Of a stretch of DNA of 64,000 nucleotides, positions 36,003 through 45,914 are shown piece by piece. Under the pieces are notes generated by a model. That model did no database searches and was not told the origin of the DNA. It saw only the letters and a program-made list of their open reading frames with translations. The DNA comes from Citromicrobium sp. UBA3494 (lineage in GTDB: Bacteria; Pseudomonadota; Alphaproteobacteria; Sphingomonadales; Sphingomonadaceae): contig DFQH01000001.1 in assembly GCA_002377695.1 (NCBI GenBank), forward strand, positions 446,093-510,092. The letters run 5' to 3'. The position numbers and the translations under genes are program-made. The first letter of the stretch is position 1. Each line of letters opens with the position of its first letter.

Positions 36003-36489
36003 TGGCGAGGCTCTCCTTCACCGCGGACTTTGCGGCGGGCTTGGCAACCTTGATGCCGGCGAGCCGGGCAACGATGTCCTGCGTGGCATCGGTCGCGACC
36101 GTTTCGATCTCTTCCAGCGCGTCGTTGCGCGAGGCGGCGATACGCTCGTCCGCTTCCTCGAGCTTCTTGTCCAGCCGCTTCTGGGCGGCGGCAATCTTCT
36201 TTTCGGACTTTGCCGCGGCTTCCGCCTTGGCTTCCGAAATCAGCGCCTGTGCGCGTGCCCGGTTCTCGTTTTCACGCGCGCGCCAGGCTTCCTCTTCCTT
36301 GTCCGCCTGTTCGCGCGCGGCGTGCGCCGCCGAGATATCGTCGGCGATCTGCTTGCTGCGGCGATCCATCGTATCCATCACGCGCGGCACCATGCCCCGC
36401 CCTACGATGAAATAGGTGATGGCGAAGAACACCAGCAGCCACACGATCTGGCTGGAGAAAGTCTCGGCGAGCTGGGAAATCTGGGGCAT
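35995..36489 (-). CDS. F0F1 ATP synthase subunit b'
   Basis: This 164-residue protein begins MPQISQLAETFSSQIVWLLVFF and has a single N-terminal helix, IVWLLVFFAITYFIVGRGMV. An RSKQIADDISAAHAAREQADKEEE coiled coil follows (given in part). It is the divergent partner of subunit b in the peripheral stalk, as in photosynthetic and other alphaproteobacteria. The gene lies between atpE and atpF. Both stalk proteins dimerise as b/b'. Confidence 0.92.
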   Translation of the reverse strand: MPQISQLAETFSSQIVWLLVFFAITYFIVGRGMVPRVMDTMDRRSKQIADDISAAHAAREQADKEEEAWRARENENRARAQALISEAKAEAAAKSEKKIAAAQKRLDKKLEEADERIAASRNDALEEIETVATDATQDIVARLAGIKVAKPAAKSAVKESLANG

Positions 36490-36570
36490 CGGGAATCTGT
36501 CCGGGCGCTATGCTTGAATGCTCGGCGAACGGGCCGGGATGATGCCCCGGCCCGCCCGTAGAGCGTTTCC

Positions 36571-36795
36571 TCAGCCGACGGCGAGGAGGATGGCGATGAC
36601 GAACGCGAGCAGGCCCAGAAGCTCGGCACCGGCGAAGCCGATGAAGAGGCGGCCCTGCTGGCCGTCAGCGGCACCCGGGTTGCGCAGCGCGCCGTCGAGG
36701 AACGAGGCGAACACGTTGCCCACGCCCAGCGCCGCAAGGCCGCAACCAATGGCCGCGAAACCGGCTCCGAGCAATTTTGCTGCTTCAGGTTCCAT
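36571..36795 (-). CDS. atpE: F0F1 ATP synthase subunit c
   Basis: The 74-residue proteolipid has two membrane helices joined by the polar loop ALRNPGAADGQQGRLF. The proton-binding glutamate lies in helix 2 within IGFAGAELLGLLAFV. Copies form the rotor ring. The motif is of the proton type; there is no sodium-binding pattern. It lies between the a and b' genes. Confidence 0.95.
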   Translation of the reverse strand: MEPEAAKLLGAGFAAIGCGLAALGVGNVFASFLDGALRNPGAADGQQGRLFIGFAGAELLGLLAFVIAILLAVG

Positions 36796-36835
36796 TACTA
36801 ATACTCCTTCGTGAAATCGTTGTTTGGTGAATGGC

Positions 36836-37630
36836 TTAGTGAAGATTTTCGGCGTCGTTGATGTACAGCGCGGTCAACAGCGCGAAGACGTAGGCCTGGA
36901 TCCCCGCGACCAGCAGTTCCAGCGCGCAGATGACGATCATCAGCAGCATGCTGGGCAGGCTGACGATCGCGCCGAAGCCGAGCCCGGCGAGCCCGCCGCT
37001 GACGACGAAGCTTGCCAGCACCTCGAGCAGGATATGCCCCGCCATCATCGCAACGAACAGACGCAGCGCGAGGCTGAAGGGGCGGACCATGAACGAGATG
37101 AATTCGACCACCGCGATCAGCGGCGCCATGAAGATCGGAGTGCCGTGCGGCACGAACAAGGTGAAGAACTTGAAGCCGTGCTTCCAGAAACCCACGAGCA
37201 GCACGATCGAGAAGCTGATGACCGCAAGCACGCCGGTAACGGTGAAGTGGCTGGTAAAGGTGAACGGGTGCACGCCCAGCACACCGAGCGGCAGCAGGCC
37301 GAGCAGGTTGCCGAACAGGATGAAGATGAACAGGGTGAAGACATAGGGGATGTACTTGCGCCCCTGCGCCCCGATGCTCGACTGCACCAGATTGTCGATG
37401 AAGCTCGTCAGGCTTTCCACCGCGACCTGCCAGCGGCCGGGGATCATCTGCTGCTTGGTGCCCATCTGGACGAACGCGATCACCACGATGGTCGTGATCA
37501 TCATCCACAGCGCGCTGTTCGTGAACGCGATGTTCACGCCGGTTGAGCCCAGTTCCCATTCTTCCGTTCCGAAGAGCGGCTTGATGGTGAACTGGTACAT
37601 CGGATCGACTTTGCCTTCTTCGGCGGCCAC
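36836..37630 (-). CDS. atpB: F0F1 ATP synthase subunit a
   Basis: The 264-residue membrane protein forms the proton half-channels beside the c ring. It shows the essential arginine helix in SLALRLFVAMMAGHILLEVL, and the earlier HPFTFTSHFTVTGVLAV and FVPHGTPIFMAPLIAVVEFISF that are typical of alphaproteobacterial AtpB. It follows the AtpI-like gene by 45 bases on the same strand and precedes atpE by 40. Confidence 0.96.
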   Translation of the reverse strand: MAAEEGKVDPMYQFTIKPLFGTEEWELGSTGVNIAFTNSALWMMITTIVVIAFVQMGTKQQMIPGRWQVAVESLTSFIDNLVQSSIGAQGRKYIPYVFTLFIFILFGNLLGLLPLGVLGVHPFTFTSHFTVTGVLAVISFSIVLLVGFWKHGFKFFTLFVPHGTPIFMAPLIAVVEFISFMVRPFSLALRLFVAMMAGHILLEVLASFVVSGGLAGLGFGAIVSLPSMLLMIVICALELLVAGIQAYVFALLTALYINDAENLH

Positions 37631-37675
37631 CTGAAATTCCCGTTCGCGTCTGATGCCGCAACGCGGCCCCTGCTG

Positions 37676-38011
37676 TCACTTGTCGTCGGACGATGGAGGC
37701 GTTGTTTTGGTCATGCGGAAAATGTTCCTGAAAGCCACGCCTATCCCGAGGAACAGGCCGACCAACAGACCCCAGGGCGTCGTCCCGAAAATGGCATCCA
37801 CGCCAAAACCGAGAAGACCGCCGCCGAGCAGCCCACCCAGAAGATCCGCCAGAACCCTGTTGCCGGCGCTGTAATCCGCGTCGGACTTGCTCTGGGTCTT
37901 CGACGGGTTGCGCTTCTCCTCTCGCTCGCGTGCAGCCTTGAGCCGCTGCTCGAGCGCGTCGATCCGCGCATCCTCGGGTATGGGCTCTCGTGCGGACGGA
38001 TCGTCGCTCAT
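37676..38011 (-). CDS. AtpI/AtpZ-like ATP synthase assembly protein
   Basis: The 111-residue protein has a charged N-terminal helix (DARIDALEQRLKAAREREEKR). Two membrane helices follow (VLADLLGGLLGGGLLGFGVD and PWGLLVGLFLGIGVAFRNIF), the latter pattern common to AtpI/AtpZ proteins that head F0 operons. In relatives it helps assemble the c ring. The ATG at 38011 is chosen; the longer open frame upstream is a shadow of radC. Confidence 0.88.
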   Translation of the reverse strand: MSDDPSAREPIPEDARIDALEQRLKAAREREEKRNPSKTQSKSDADYSAGNRVLADLLGGLLGGGLLGFGVDAIFGTTPWGLLVGLFLGIGVAFRNIFRMTKTTPPSSDDK

Positions 38012-38206
38012 GCTTCGCTTCCTTTCGATAAAGAAAATCGCGCGGCATGGGCAGGACCTGCCCGCCGAGGGCGCCGCCGCCTTAGAAAAGGGTTTTTCGC
38101 AAGTCAACCGAAGGCGATAGGCAAGCGTGTGCAGGCTGCGCCGTGCTTGCGCAATTCTCCCCCGAAAGGCAATGCTCGCAGATCGCAGGAGGAGGGCGAG
38201 ACAAGG

Positions 38207-38962
38207 GTGAGCCAGCGCGGCGACGATCTGTTCGGCGAAGATGCGCAGGGCGCAGCCGGAGCGCCTGCCCCGCCCGCGTCCGCCCCCTCCATGTCCACCG
38301 CAACCGGCCACCGCGAACGCCTGCGCCAGCGTTTGCTGACCGGCGGGGCGGAAGCCCTCGCCGATTACGAGGTGCTCGAATACCTGCTGTTCGCCGCCAT
38401 TCGCAGGGGCGACACGAAGCCAATCGCCAAGGCGCTGCTCGCCCGGTTCGGATCGCTCGCCCGCGTGCTGGAGGCAGAGCCTGCCGCGCTGGCGAAATCG
38501 CCCGGCATGGGCGAGGCGAGCGCAGCGGCGCTCAAGGCGGTGGCGCTCGCGGCGCGGCGCATGACGCGCAGCGAGGTGGCGGACCGGCCGGTAATCTCCA
38601 ACTGGCAGGCGCTGATCGACTATCTGTCCACCGACATGGCCAATCTGACCGTGGAGCGCGTACGCGTGCTCTACCTCGATACGAAGAACCGGCTGGTGCA
38701 GGACCATCACGTGGGCGACGGGTCGATCGACGAGGCGGCGATCCATCCACGCGAAGTGATTCGCCGCGGGCTGGACCTGGGCGCGGCAGCGCTCATCCTG
38801 GTCCACAACCACCCCAGCGGCAGCCCGGAGCCAAGCAAGGCGGACATTGCGATCACGCACCGCATCTCGGAAGCAGGTCGCCTGCTGGGCATCACCGTCC
38901 ACGACCATGTCATCATCGGCCATGGCCGGCACGTAAGCCTGAAGGCGCAGGGCCTGATCTGA
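38207..38962 (+). CDS. radC: RadC family JAB-domain protein
   Basis: The 251-residue protein has an N-terminal helix-hairpin-helix region (SLARVLEAEPAALAKSPGMGEASAAALKA, about residues 85-115). A C-terminal JAB/MPN metal-site domain follows, with ILVHNHPSGSPEPSKADIAIT near residue 200. Despite the name, a role in DNA repair is not established for the family. The GTG at 38207 follows a strong AGGAGGAGGG site; an ATG at 38291 is the alternative. Confidence 0.93.
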   Translation: MSQRGDDLFGEDAQGAAGAPAPPASAPSMSTATGHRERLRQRLLTGGAEALADYEVLEYLLFAAIRRGDTKPIAKALLARFGSLARVLEAEPAALAKSPGMGEASAAALKAVALAARRMTRSEVADRPVISNWQALIDYLSTDMANLTVERVRVLYLDTKNRLVQDHHVGDGSIDEAAIHPREVIRRGLDLGAAALILVHNHPSGSPEPSKADIAITHRISEAGRLLGITVHDHVIIGHGRHVSLKAQGLI

Positions 38963-38991
38963 ACTGTGCCAACAGGCGGGCGCAGCCTGCG

Positions 38992-39798
38992 TCAGGCGCC
39001 CTCAGCGCAGGCCCCGGCCAGGTCCTGCGAGCCCAGGTACTCGCGCCAGGCAGGCTCCACCCTCTCGAACCCTTCGGCAGGATTGTCGCGCATCCGGCAC
39101 ACAAGCTCGAGGCCGCGCGGAACTCTGATCAGCTCGTCGGTTGCGGGCACACCCGCCACAAAAATATCGACGCCATCGAAGGTGCCGAGCATCGGTGTAT
39201 CGAACGGTTCTGTCGATCCGATACGCAGCGCCCTATCCCCCCGATTGTAAATCACCCGCGCCTGCATTTCGAGCGTGATCGGCTCGTCCAGCTGCGCGAT
39301 AATCTCCTGCTGGGTCAGAGGAGACTCCTCGGCGCGCGACAACCAGAGCGTTGCGCCGGCAATGATCGCGGCGAGTGTCGCTAGTGCGATCCAGACTGAC
39401 CTTCTGGCCGACATGCCCGGCGAAAACGCGGCACGCTTCGCTTGCCCGGCCGGGCCCGTGTCCACCAGCGCGTAACCCTCGCCCGGCATGCGGCGGATAT
39501 AGCGATGCGGCTCGCCGTCGTCGCCCAGCGCTTTGCGGAGCATGCTCACCCGCTGGTTGATCGTGTGGTCTTCCACATGCCGCTGCGACCATACACGCTC
39601 GATCAGCAGATCGCGCGAGACCGGCCCGGGAGACGCCTTGGCCAGCTCCCACAACAGATCGAAACTGAGGCCGCGAACGTCGATCGCCCCGCCCTCCCGC
39701 TCGACACTGCGGGTTATCGGGTCGATTGTCAGATCGGACACCCGGAGCGGCGCTTCCTCCGTATCCGGGACGGAAGTTTTATGCGGATTGAGGTGCAT
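38992..39798 (-). CDS. CadC-like winged-helix regulator with membrane anchor
   Basis: The 268-residue protein has an OmpR-type winged helix at residues 18-110 (GLSFDLLWELAKASPGPVSRDLLIERVW, HTINQRVSMLRKALGD, YIRRMPGEGYALV; given in parts). One membrane helix follows at about 133-153 and then a small outer domain with two cysteines. The layout is that of ToxR/CadC regulators, which sense conditions across the membrane and bind DNA directly. The divergent serine hydrolase gene, 54 bases away, is a possible target. Confidence 0.88.
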   Translation of the reverse strand: MHLNPHKTSVPDTEEAPLRVSDLTIDPITRSVEREGGAIDVRGLSFDLLWELAKASPGPVSRDLLIERVWSQRHVEDHTINQRVSMLRKALGDDGEPHRYIRRMPGEGYALVDTGPAGQAKRAAFSPGMSARRSVWIALATLAAIIAGATLWLSRAEESPLTQQEIIAQLDEPITLEMQARVIYNRGDRALRIGSTEPFDTPMLGTFDGVDIFVAGVPATDELIRVPRGLELVCRMRDNPAEGFERVEPAWREYLGSQDLAGACAEGA

Positions 39799-39852
39799 CA
39801 AGGGCGCTCTTTGCAGCAGGCGATCGGCATCGCATCAACCGCACGGAGAATA

Positions 39853-40941
39853 GTGTTGAAATCGCTGAAGGCAATTTGTCTCGCCGCCACCCTGATCGCC
39901 CTGCCCGCCCATGCGCAGGATCAGGAATCGCCGCAGCAATGGCTCGCCCAGGCGGCACCGGCGCTGCTCGCCGAACATGACGTGCCGAGCGTGGGTGTCG
40001 CCCTGATCGAAAACGGCAAGGTCGTTCTTGCGACCCGGTACGGCGAGCAGGAATGGGGCGTCGAAGCGGATGAAGAGACGCTTTACAATGTCGCTTCGCT
40101 GACCAAGCCCATCACCGCAGAAGTGGTCATGCGGCTGGCCGCGCGAGGCGAGATCGATCTCGATCGCCCCCTGGCGCAAGCGCTGGTCGATCCCGACATT
40201 GCCGAAGACCCGCGGGCCCAGAAGATTACCGCGCGGATGGTGATGCGCCACAAGACCGGCCTGCCCCACTGGCGCTACGAGACCGAAGGCACGCTGAAGT
40301 TCATTGCCGATCCGGGCGAGAAGGTCGGCTATTCGGGCGAAGGCTACGAATGGATGATGAAGGCGGTCGAAATCTGGACCGGCCGCGATTTCGAGGATCT
40401 GGCGCGCGAGCTCGTGTTCGATCCTGCGGGGATGCAGCTGACGTCCTACACCGAAACGTCCGGGTTCCGCGGCCACCTGGCCATGCCCTACAAGAAGGGC
40501 GAGAGCGTGCGCAACGTCGTGCGAGAGAAGCCTTCCGCTTCGGACGATCTACGAACCACACCGGCGGAATATGCCCGTTTCATGCTTTCCGCGCTGGATC
40601 GGCCGCAGATCGAGGGCAAGCTTGCCGACCAGCGAAGCACAGTGCGCGATGTCACCAGCTATCGGCCCGCCTGCAGGGAAAGCGAGCGTGCCGCCTTCTG
40701 CCCGCCCAAACAGGGTTGGGGCCTGGGCTGGTTTCTGTACGACTATGGCAACCGCGTTGTGCTGGAACATACCGGCGGTGACATCGGCGAAAAGGCCATC
40801 GCCCTCTTCGATCCCGGGACGCGCCGCGGCGTGGTGGTGATGACCAACGGCGCCAATGGCCACAAGGTGATGATGCCCATCGCCGGGCGACTGATGGGCG
40901 ACCCGCGCCTGGCGGAATTGCTGACGGCGCCCTACGGCTGA
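39853..40941 (+). CDS. Beta-lactamase family serine hydrolase
   Basis: The 362-residue exported protein has a signal peptide ending ALPAHAQ near residue 22 and the class C beta-lactamase/DD-peptidase fold. The nucleophile motif SLTK is in YNVASLTKPITAEV near 78, YSGEGYEWM provides the Tyr motif, and the third motif is likely HTGGDIG near 310. Substrates in this family range from peptides to esters. There is no ATG; GTG at 39853 or TTG at 39856 follows CGGAG, and TTG has the better spacing. It is divergent from the CadC-like gene. Confidence 0.88.
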   Translation: MLKSLKAICLAATLIALPAHAQDQESPQQWLAQAAPALLAEHDVPSVGVALIENGKVVLATRYGEQEWGVEADEETLYNVASLTKPITAEVVMRLAARGEIDLDRPLAQALVDPDIAEDPRAQKITARMVMRHKTGLPHWRYETEGTLKFIADPGEKVGYSGEGYEWMMKAVEIWTGRDFEDLARELVFDPAGMQLTSYTETSGFRGHLAMPYKKGESVRNVVREKPSASDDLRTTPAEYARFMLSALDRPQIEGKLADQRSTVRDVTSYRPACRESERAAFCPPKQGWGLGWFLYDYGNRVVLEHTGGDIGEKAIALFDPGTRRGVVVMTNGANGHKVMMPIAGRLMGDPRLAELLTAPYG

Positions 40942-41010
40942 ACGCGAAGCCCCCTGCGCGGGAGCTGCAATTCTCCCGCGCAAAGGCCGCAGTTCAGTCG
41001 CGCCGGTGGA

Positions 41011-43806
41011 TCAATTTTCCAGCAGCCCCCACGCCTCGTACAGCCTGGCAGCGCCCGGCGAGGCGTGGCGGGCGACGGAAAGATCCTCGCGCGCCTCGGC
41101 CCCTCGCCCAAGCGCCCGCTTCACTGCAGCGCGCAAGTAGCGCGAGGCGTGCTGCGCCGGTTCGCGCGCGAGCACCACGTCGAGATCGCGCAGCGCCTCC
41201 TCGTACCGGCCGAGCCGGTAGAGCGCGAGCGCACGGCTATCGATGGCACTGGCGCTGTTGTTCGCCTGTTCCACCGCGCGCGTGCATATATCCAGCGTTT
41301 CCTCGGTCACGCGATCGAATATGCCGCTGTCCCAACACAGCGAGTTGAGCAGGCCTGCATCGTCGGGTTGGATCGCCAGCTCGTCGCGCAGCCCATCGAG
41401 GCCTTCGTCGGCCCGCCCCGCGAAGCCCAGCGCGTAGGAGCGGCTGATCGCCTCGTTCTTCGGATCCTCGAACAGGAAGGCGTTCTCGTCCACCAGCGCC
41501 ACGGCTTCGTCCGCGCGCCCGAGCAGCGCCAGCGTTTCGATCCGGTGAAGCGTGTAGTCGGGGTCGATATCGGCCGCCGCCTCGTAGTCGGCCAGCGCCT
41601 GCTCGAGATCGTCCAGATGCCACGCCGTGGAGGCGCGCCGCAGGTAATTGTCCGCCGAGGCATCGCGGGCGATCGCCACACTTGCGTCCTCCAGCGCGCC
41701 CGCGAAGTCGCCCGTATTGTAGCGGAATTCGAAGCGATTGAGATAAGCGCCGGTTTCGTCGGATTCGGCATCGGCGACGAGCGTGTCGTAGACCTCCGCA
41801 ATCGGGGCAAGGCGGGAGCGGTCCGCCCCTGCGTATTCCCAGCGGCGCTTCGCCTCGCGCGATGCCCGCAGGCGGGGCAGGCTGCGCTTCATGCGCAGGG
41901 TCTCGCGCCGGATATCGGGCAGCGCGCTAGCCGGGACTTCCCACTCGAGGCTCTGCACTTCCTCCGCGATCTGCAGCTTCGCGGCGTCGAGACTGGTGGA
42001 GGAAACCAGCCGGGTGCCACCGATCACCTCGTTTATGCCGGTCGCACCCAGCAACCGGAACTCGCCGCCATCTTCGGGCAGCAGCCATTCGATATTGCGC
42101 CGATAATAGACGGGCCCGCGCACCGTCACAGGGATGTCCGCGATTTCCGGACGCGACCGGTCGACTTCGAAACTGAAACTGTCGGCCGACTGGAATGGCA
42201 CGTCCAGCTCCGGCCGGGCATCACTGTCGTCCCATGGCGAAGCGATGAGACCGCGTGCCGTAATCGTGGCAATGCCGCTCGCCACGTCGAACGCAACGCT
42301 GCTCTCGGCGAGCTGGTGATCGCCGAGCACGGCGGACACGGTGCGATAGAGCGTATCCTCTTTCTGATCGGCGTCCTCGATCAGCGAGAGAGCCTGATAG
42401 CCGCGCGCGCTCGCCCCGCTGAACTCCATCGTGATATCGTAGATCGCAGGCAGGTCGATCCCCGCCGACTGATCGACCCGCAAGACGATCGCTTCGTCCG
42501 GAATGGCCTGCGGGCGCATCGCCATTTCGCGCAGGTCCGCACCGCCGGGCCGCAGCGGCAGGGCGTAGCGGAAGCGCGGCACCTCCACGATATTGCCGAT
42601 GCGAAGACCGCTATTGGTCCCGTCGAGCCAGTAGGGCTCCCCCCCGATCTGCGCGAGCACGATCATGTGATCGAAATTGCCCAGCGCAGGGAGCAGTTCG
42701 GGCACCGCATCGCCGATCTGGCTATGGACCAGCACGGCCTCGGCCGTGATGCCCAGTTCGCGCAGCATGGCCAGCAGCAACAGTGACTTCGCCTTGCAGT
42801 CCCCCGTGCGCGCGTCCCATGTCTCCGCCGGGCTCTGCGGAATGTAATTGCCCCCGTCGAGGCCGTTCATCAGGTAGCTGACCTCGTCCTGCACGAACTG
42901 CGTGGCCAGCGCGGCCTGTTCGAGCGGATCGGAGGTCTGCCGCGCGATCTCGGCGACCTTTTCCGCCAGCGGGCCGCCCGGCTCGATCGTGCCTTGCGTG
43001 GCGAAGAACGGCGCGATGACGGAGGAAATCTCGGCGTAGCTCTCGAACGTGCTCGCACGGATCGCGGGGGGCAGTCGGAACCGCGTCGGCGCGTCGTCGG
43101 GAATCGCCGTGACCTCGGCAGCGGGGAGCGTGATGGTCACGTATTCGTAGCCGTCCCGGGTGGTCTGTGCGATCGGCGCGTCGACCCGCGTGGTTGCCCA
43201 GCGAACCTGAGCGTCGGTGGGCCACGACAGCACCATCCGGCCCTTCGCCACGGGAATCGGTTCGGCAGGGACGGCGTTCACATACTCCATCCCGTCCTCG
43301 AGCACCTGCTCGTCGCTGGTGGTGGTGAAGCTGTAGCGCAGGATATCGCCCAGCTGGGCGCCGGGAACGGTCAGCGTCGCGGTCAGCGCGCCGTCGATGA
43401 TGCGCTGTTCCAGCCGCTCCTCGCGCCGCAGAACCTCGAATTGCGCGCCATTGGCCAGCAGATCGATCACCTTGCCGTCGCGCACCAGTTCGACCCGGTG
43501 GATGGTGAGATCACCCTTGTCGGGCATCCACTGGGTGGAAATGGTGCTCATCGCGTCCATCATTTCCGAACTGTCCAGCGCGAAGGCCACGTCGCCATAG
43601 GCGGACACGACGCCATCTTCCATGCGGACCTGGGTCTCGATCAGCCGGATCGGTTCGCCCTGGCTCTCGGTGGGCGGCGGCAGATCGGCGACATCGACCC
43701 ACGCGCCCTCCTCTGCGTACAGGATCGTATCGCCCGCCATGGAAGGCGTGGCCAGCGCGCAGGCGACGATCCCGGTCGCGACCGAGAGCAGAAAGTGATG
43801 ACGCAT
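41011..43806 (-). CDS. DUF3857, transglutaminase-like and TPR protein
   Basis: The 931-residue exported protein has a signal peptide (residues 1-24, ending ATPSMAG). A DUF3857 region covers about 60-230. A transglutaminase-like domain follows near 290-390 with the catalytic Cys in ARTGDCKAKSLLLLAML, His in GNFDHMIVLAQ and Asp in PYWLDGTNSG. The C-terminal third consists of TPR repeats (for example DDLEQALADYEAAADIDPDY and GRYEEALRDLDVVLAREP). The family is common in Gram-negatives and its substrate is unknown. It stands alone. Confidence 0.92.
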   Translation of the reverse strand: MRHHFLLSVATGIVACALATPSMAGDTILYAEEGAWVDVADLPPPTESQGEPIRLIETQVRMEDGVVSAYGDVAFALDSSEMMDAMSTISTQWMPDKGDLTIHRVELVRDGKVIDLLANGAQFEVLRREERLEQRIIDGALTATLTVPGAQLGDILRYSFTTTSDEQVLEDGMEYVNAVPAEPIPVAKGRMVLSWPTDAQVRWATTRVDAPIAQTTRDGYEYVTITLPAAEVTAIPDDAPTRFRLPPAIRASTFESYAEISSVIAPFFATQGTIEPGGPLAEKVAEIARQTSDPLEQAALATQFVQDEVSYLMNGLDGGNYIPQSPAETWDARTGDCKAKSLLLLAMLRELGITAEAVLVHSQIGDAVPELLPALGNFDHMIVLAQIGGEPYWLDGTNSGLRIGNIVEVPRFRYALPLRPGGADLREMAMRPQAIPDEAIVLRVDQSAGIDLPAIYDITMEFSGASARGYQALSLIEDADQKEDTLYRTVSAVLGDHQLAESSVAFDVASGIATITARGLIASPWDDSDARPELDVPFQSADSFSFEVDRSRPEIADIPVTVRGPVYYRRNIEWLLPEDGGEFRLLGATGINEVIGGTRLVSSTSLDAAKLQIAEEVQSLEWEVPASALPDIRRETLRMKRSLPRLRASREAKRRWEYAGADRSRLAPIAEVYDTLVADAESDETGAYLNRFEFRYNTGDFAGALEDASVAIARDASADNYLRRASTAWHLDDLEQALADYEAAADIDPDYTLHRIETLALLGRADEAVALVDENAFLFEDPKNEAISRSYALGFAGRADEGLDGLRDELAIQPDDAGLLNSLCWDSGIFDRVTEETLDICTRAVEQANNSASAIDSRALALYRLGRYEEALRDLDVVLAREPAQHASRYLRAAVKRALGRGAEAREDLSVARHASPGAARLYEAWGLLEN

Positions 43807-44000
43807 AGTTCCCCCGAAAATCCCGTGATGTGCCGGGCAGGCTTACAGCCCAGTCCTCTGCAATCAAGCGCGATCTGAGGCACTTGTCCCGCAGGCGATC
43901 GATCGCGGGGCCGAATGCCCGCATCGTTCTTGCCCTTGCCAACCGCCGCCATGCGTCATAGCCGCGCGTCCATTCCCGCAATTCCAACCGGAGCCGCCCG

Positions 44001-45317
44001 ATGGTCCCCCGCTATGCCCGCCCAGAGATGACCGCCCTGTGGGAGCCGGAGGCGAAATACCGCATCTGGTTCGAGATCGAGGCGCACGCGACGCAGAAGC
44101 TCGCCGATCTGGGCGTGGTGCCGGAAAGTGCGGCCAAGGCGCTGTGGGACTGGTGGGACACGAACCCCACCATCGATGTCGAGGCGATCGACGCGATCGA
44201 AGCCGTCACCAAGCACGACGTGATCGCCTTCCTGACCTGGGTGGCCGAGCATGTGGGCGAGGAAGCGCGCTTCATGCACCAGGGCATGACCAGCTCGGAT
44301 GTGCTCGATACCACCCTGTCGGTCCAGCTGGTGCGCGCCACCGATATCCTGCTGTCGGACATGGACGCGCTTCTGGCAGCGCTGAAACGCCGGGCGGAAG
44401 AGCACAAGTTTACCCCCACCATCGGGCGCAGCCACGGCATCCATGCCGAACCCGTGACCTTCGGGCTCAAGCTGGCGCAGGCCTATGCCGAGTTCGACCG
44501 GTGCCGCGCGCGCCTGTGGGATGCGCGCACCGAAATCGCCACCTGCGCGATTAGCGGCGCGGTGGGCACCTTCGCCAATATCTCGCCCGACGTCGAAGCC
44601 TATGTCGCGGACAAGCTGGGCCTGGTCCCGGAAACCGTCAGCACGCAGGTCATCCCGCGCGATCGACACGCGATGTATTTCGCCACGCTGGCGGTGATCG
44701 CGGGCAGCATCGAACGGCTTGCAGTCGAAGTGCGTCACTTGCAGCGCACCGAGGTTCTCGAAGCCGAGGAGTTCTTCTCCAAGGGGCAAAAGGGCAGCTC
44801 GGCCATGCCGCACAAGCGCAACCCCGTGCTGACCGAGAACCTGACCGGGCAAGCGCGCATGATCCGCGCCTACGCCATGCCCGCGCTGGAAAATGTCGCC
44901 CTGTGGCACGAGCGCGATATCAGCCACTCTTCTGTCGAACGCTTCATCGGCCCCGACGCCACGATCACGCTCGACTTCGCGCTCGCGCGGCTGACAGGCG
45001 TGGTCGACAAGCTGCTGGTCTACCCCGAGCGGATGCAGGCCAACATGGACCGGATGGGCGGCCTCATCCACTCGCAGCGCGTGCTGCTGGCGCTGACCCA
45101 GAACGGTGTCAGCCGCGAAAACGCCTATGCCATCGTCCAGCGCAACGCGATGAAGGTGTGGGAAAGCGACGGACGGCTGCAGCTGCTCGACCTGCTGAAG
45201 CAGGATGAGGATGTGTCCCGCGCACTGTCCGAAAATGACCTTACCGCCCTGTTCGACCTCGACTACCACCTGAAACACGTCGATACGATCTTCGCCCGCG
45301 TCTTCGGGGAGAGCTGA
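44001..45317 (+). CDS. purB: Adenylosuccinate lyase
   Basis: PurB catalyses two steps of purine synthesis: cleavage of SAICAR to AICAR, and of adenylosuccinate to AMP, releasing fumarate each time. The 438-residue protein has HEQGMTSSDV-like FMHQGMTSSDVLDTTLS near 92, TIGRSHGIHAEPVTFG near 140 and the family signature KGSSAMPHKRNPV near 265 with the catalytic loop serine. The ATG follows an AACCGGAG site. It starts a run with lapA and pyrF. Confidence 0.97.
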   Translation: MVPRYARPEMTALWEPEAKYRIWFEIEAHATQKLADLGVVPESAAKALWDWWDTNPTIDVEAIDAIEAVTKHDVIAFLTWVAEHVGEEARFMHQGMTSSDVLDTTLSVQLVRATDILLSDMDALLAALKRRAEEHKFTPTIGRSHGIHAEPVTFGLKLAQAYAEFDRCRARLWDARTEIATCAISGAVGTFANISPDVEAYVADKLGLVPETVSTQVIPRDRHAMYFATLAVIAGSIERLAVEVRHLQRTEVLEAEEFFSKGQKGSSAMPHKRNPVLTENLTGQARMIRAYAMPALENVALWHERDISHSSVERFIGPDATITLDFALARLTGVVDKLLVYPERMQANMDRMGGLIHSQRVLLALTQNGVSRENAYAIVQRNAMKVWESDGRLQLLDLLKQDEDVSRALSENDLTALFDLDYHLKHVDTIFARVFGES

Positions 45318-45389
45318 CCGGGCTGACGCGCTGGACGCGGTAAGGCAGGCGGTTTACGCTTCGCCGGGCGAAATCGAGGGGGGTTCGAG

Positions 45390-45914
45390 ATGCAAGTTGT
45401 ACGCACGATAATCTGGGTGCTGATCCTGGTCGGCGTGGTCCTTTTCTCGTTCTTCAACTGGCGCGATGTCGAGGTGATGATCTGGGACAACCTGGTGCTC
45501 GAAACCAAGGTGCCCGCGCTTGTCATCATCTCCTTCCTGCTCGGCTTCCTGCCCACCTGGCTCTACGCGCGCGGCGTGATCTGGAGCCTCAACCGCAAGA
45601 TCCGCAGCCTGGAAATTGCGGCCAAGGCCAGCTCCGTCTCCGCCGCCGCGCGAGAAAGCGACCGCGAGGAAGCGGAACGGACGGAACCGGTCGAGCCGGA
45701 GCCGGAAAGCGCACCCGAATCGCATGAAGAGACCACGGCTGGCGCCCCCGCCCCGCACGAGGAAACCCGGCTGAGCGCAGACGAACCGCAACCGGCAGAA
45801 AATGCCGAGGAGCCGGCTCCTCAGGACGCAGCTTCTCAAGAGGCTGCTTCGGCCGACGCACAGGCCGCCGAGGCGGACGAAACACCCAATCAGGACAAAT
45901 CGGCTACAACGTGA
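45390..45914 (+). CDS. LapA domain membrane protein
   Basis: The 174-residue protein has two N-terminal helices, RTIIWVLILVGVVLFSFFNW and LVIISFLLGFLPTWLYARGV, the LapA pattern (related to E. coli YciS, which works in LPS assembly). A cytoplasmic charged region and a long Glu/Pro/Ala-rich tail follow. Its stop overlaps the pyrF GTG start (GTGA), so the two are coupled. Whether it acts in LPS assembly here is only inferred. Confidence 0.88.
   Translation: MQVVRTIIWVLILVGVVLFSFFNWRDVEVMIWDNLVLETKVPALVIISFLLGFLPTWLYARGVIWSLNRKIRSLEIAAKASSVSAAARESDREEAERTEPVEPEPESAPESHEETTAGAPAPHEETRLSADEPQPAENAEEPAPQDAASQEAASADAQAAEADETPNQDKSATT

Noticed and set aside
41065..42786. 573-residue plus-strand frame inside the DUF3857 gene
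   Set aside because: It is the antisense shadow of a clear 931-residue gene and has the typical Arg/Gly/Leu shadow composition.
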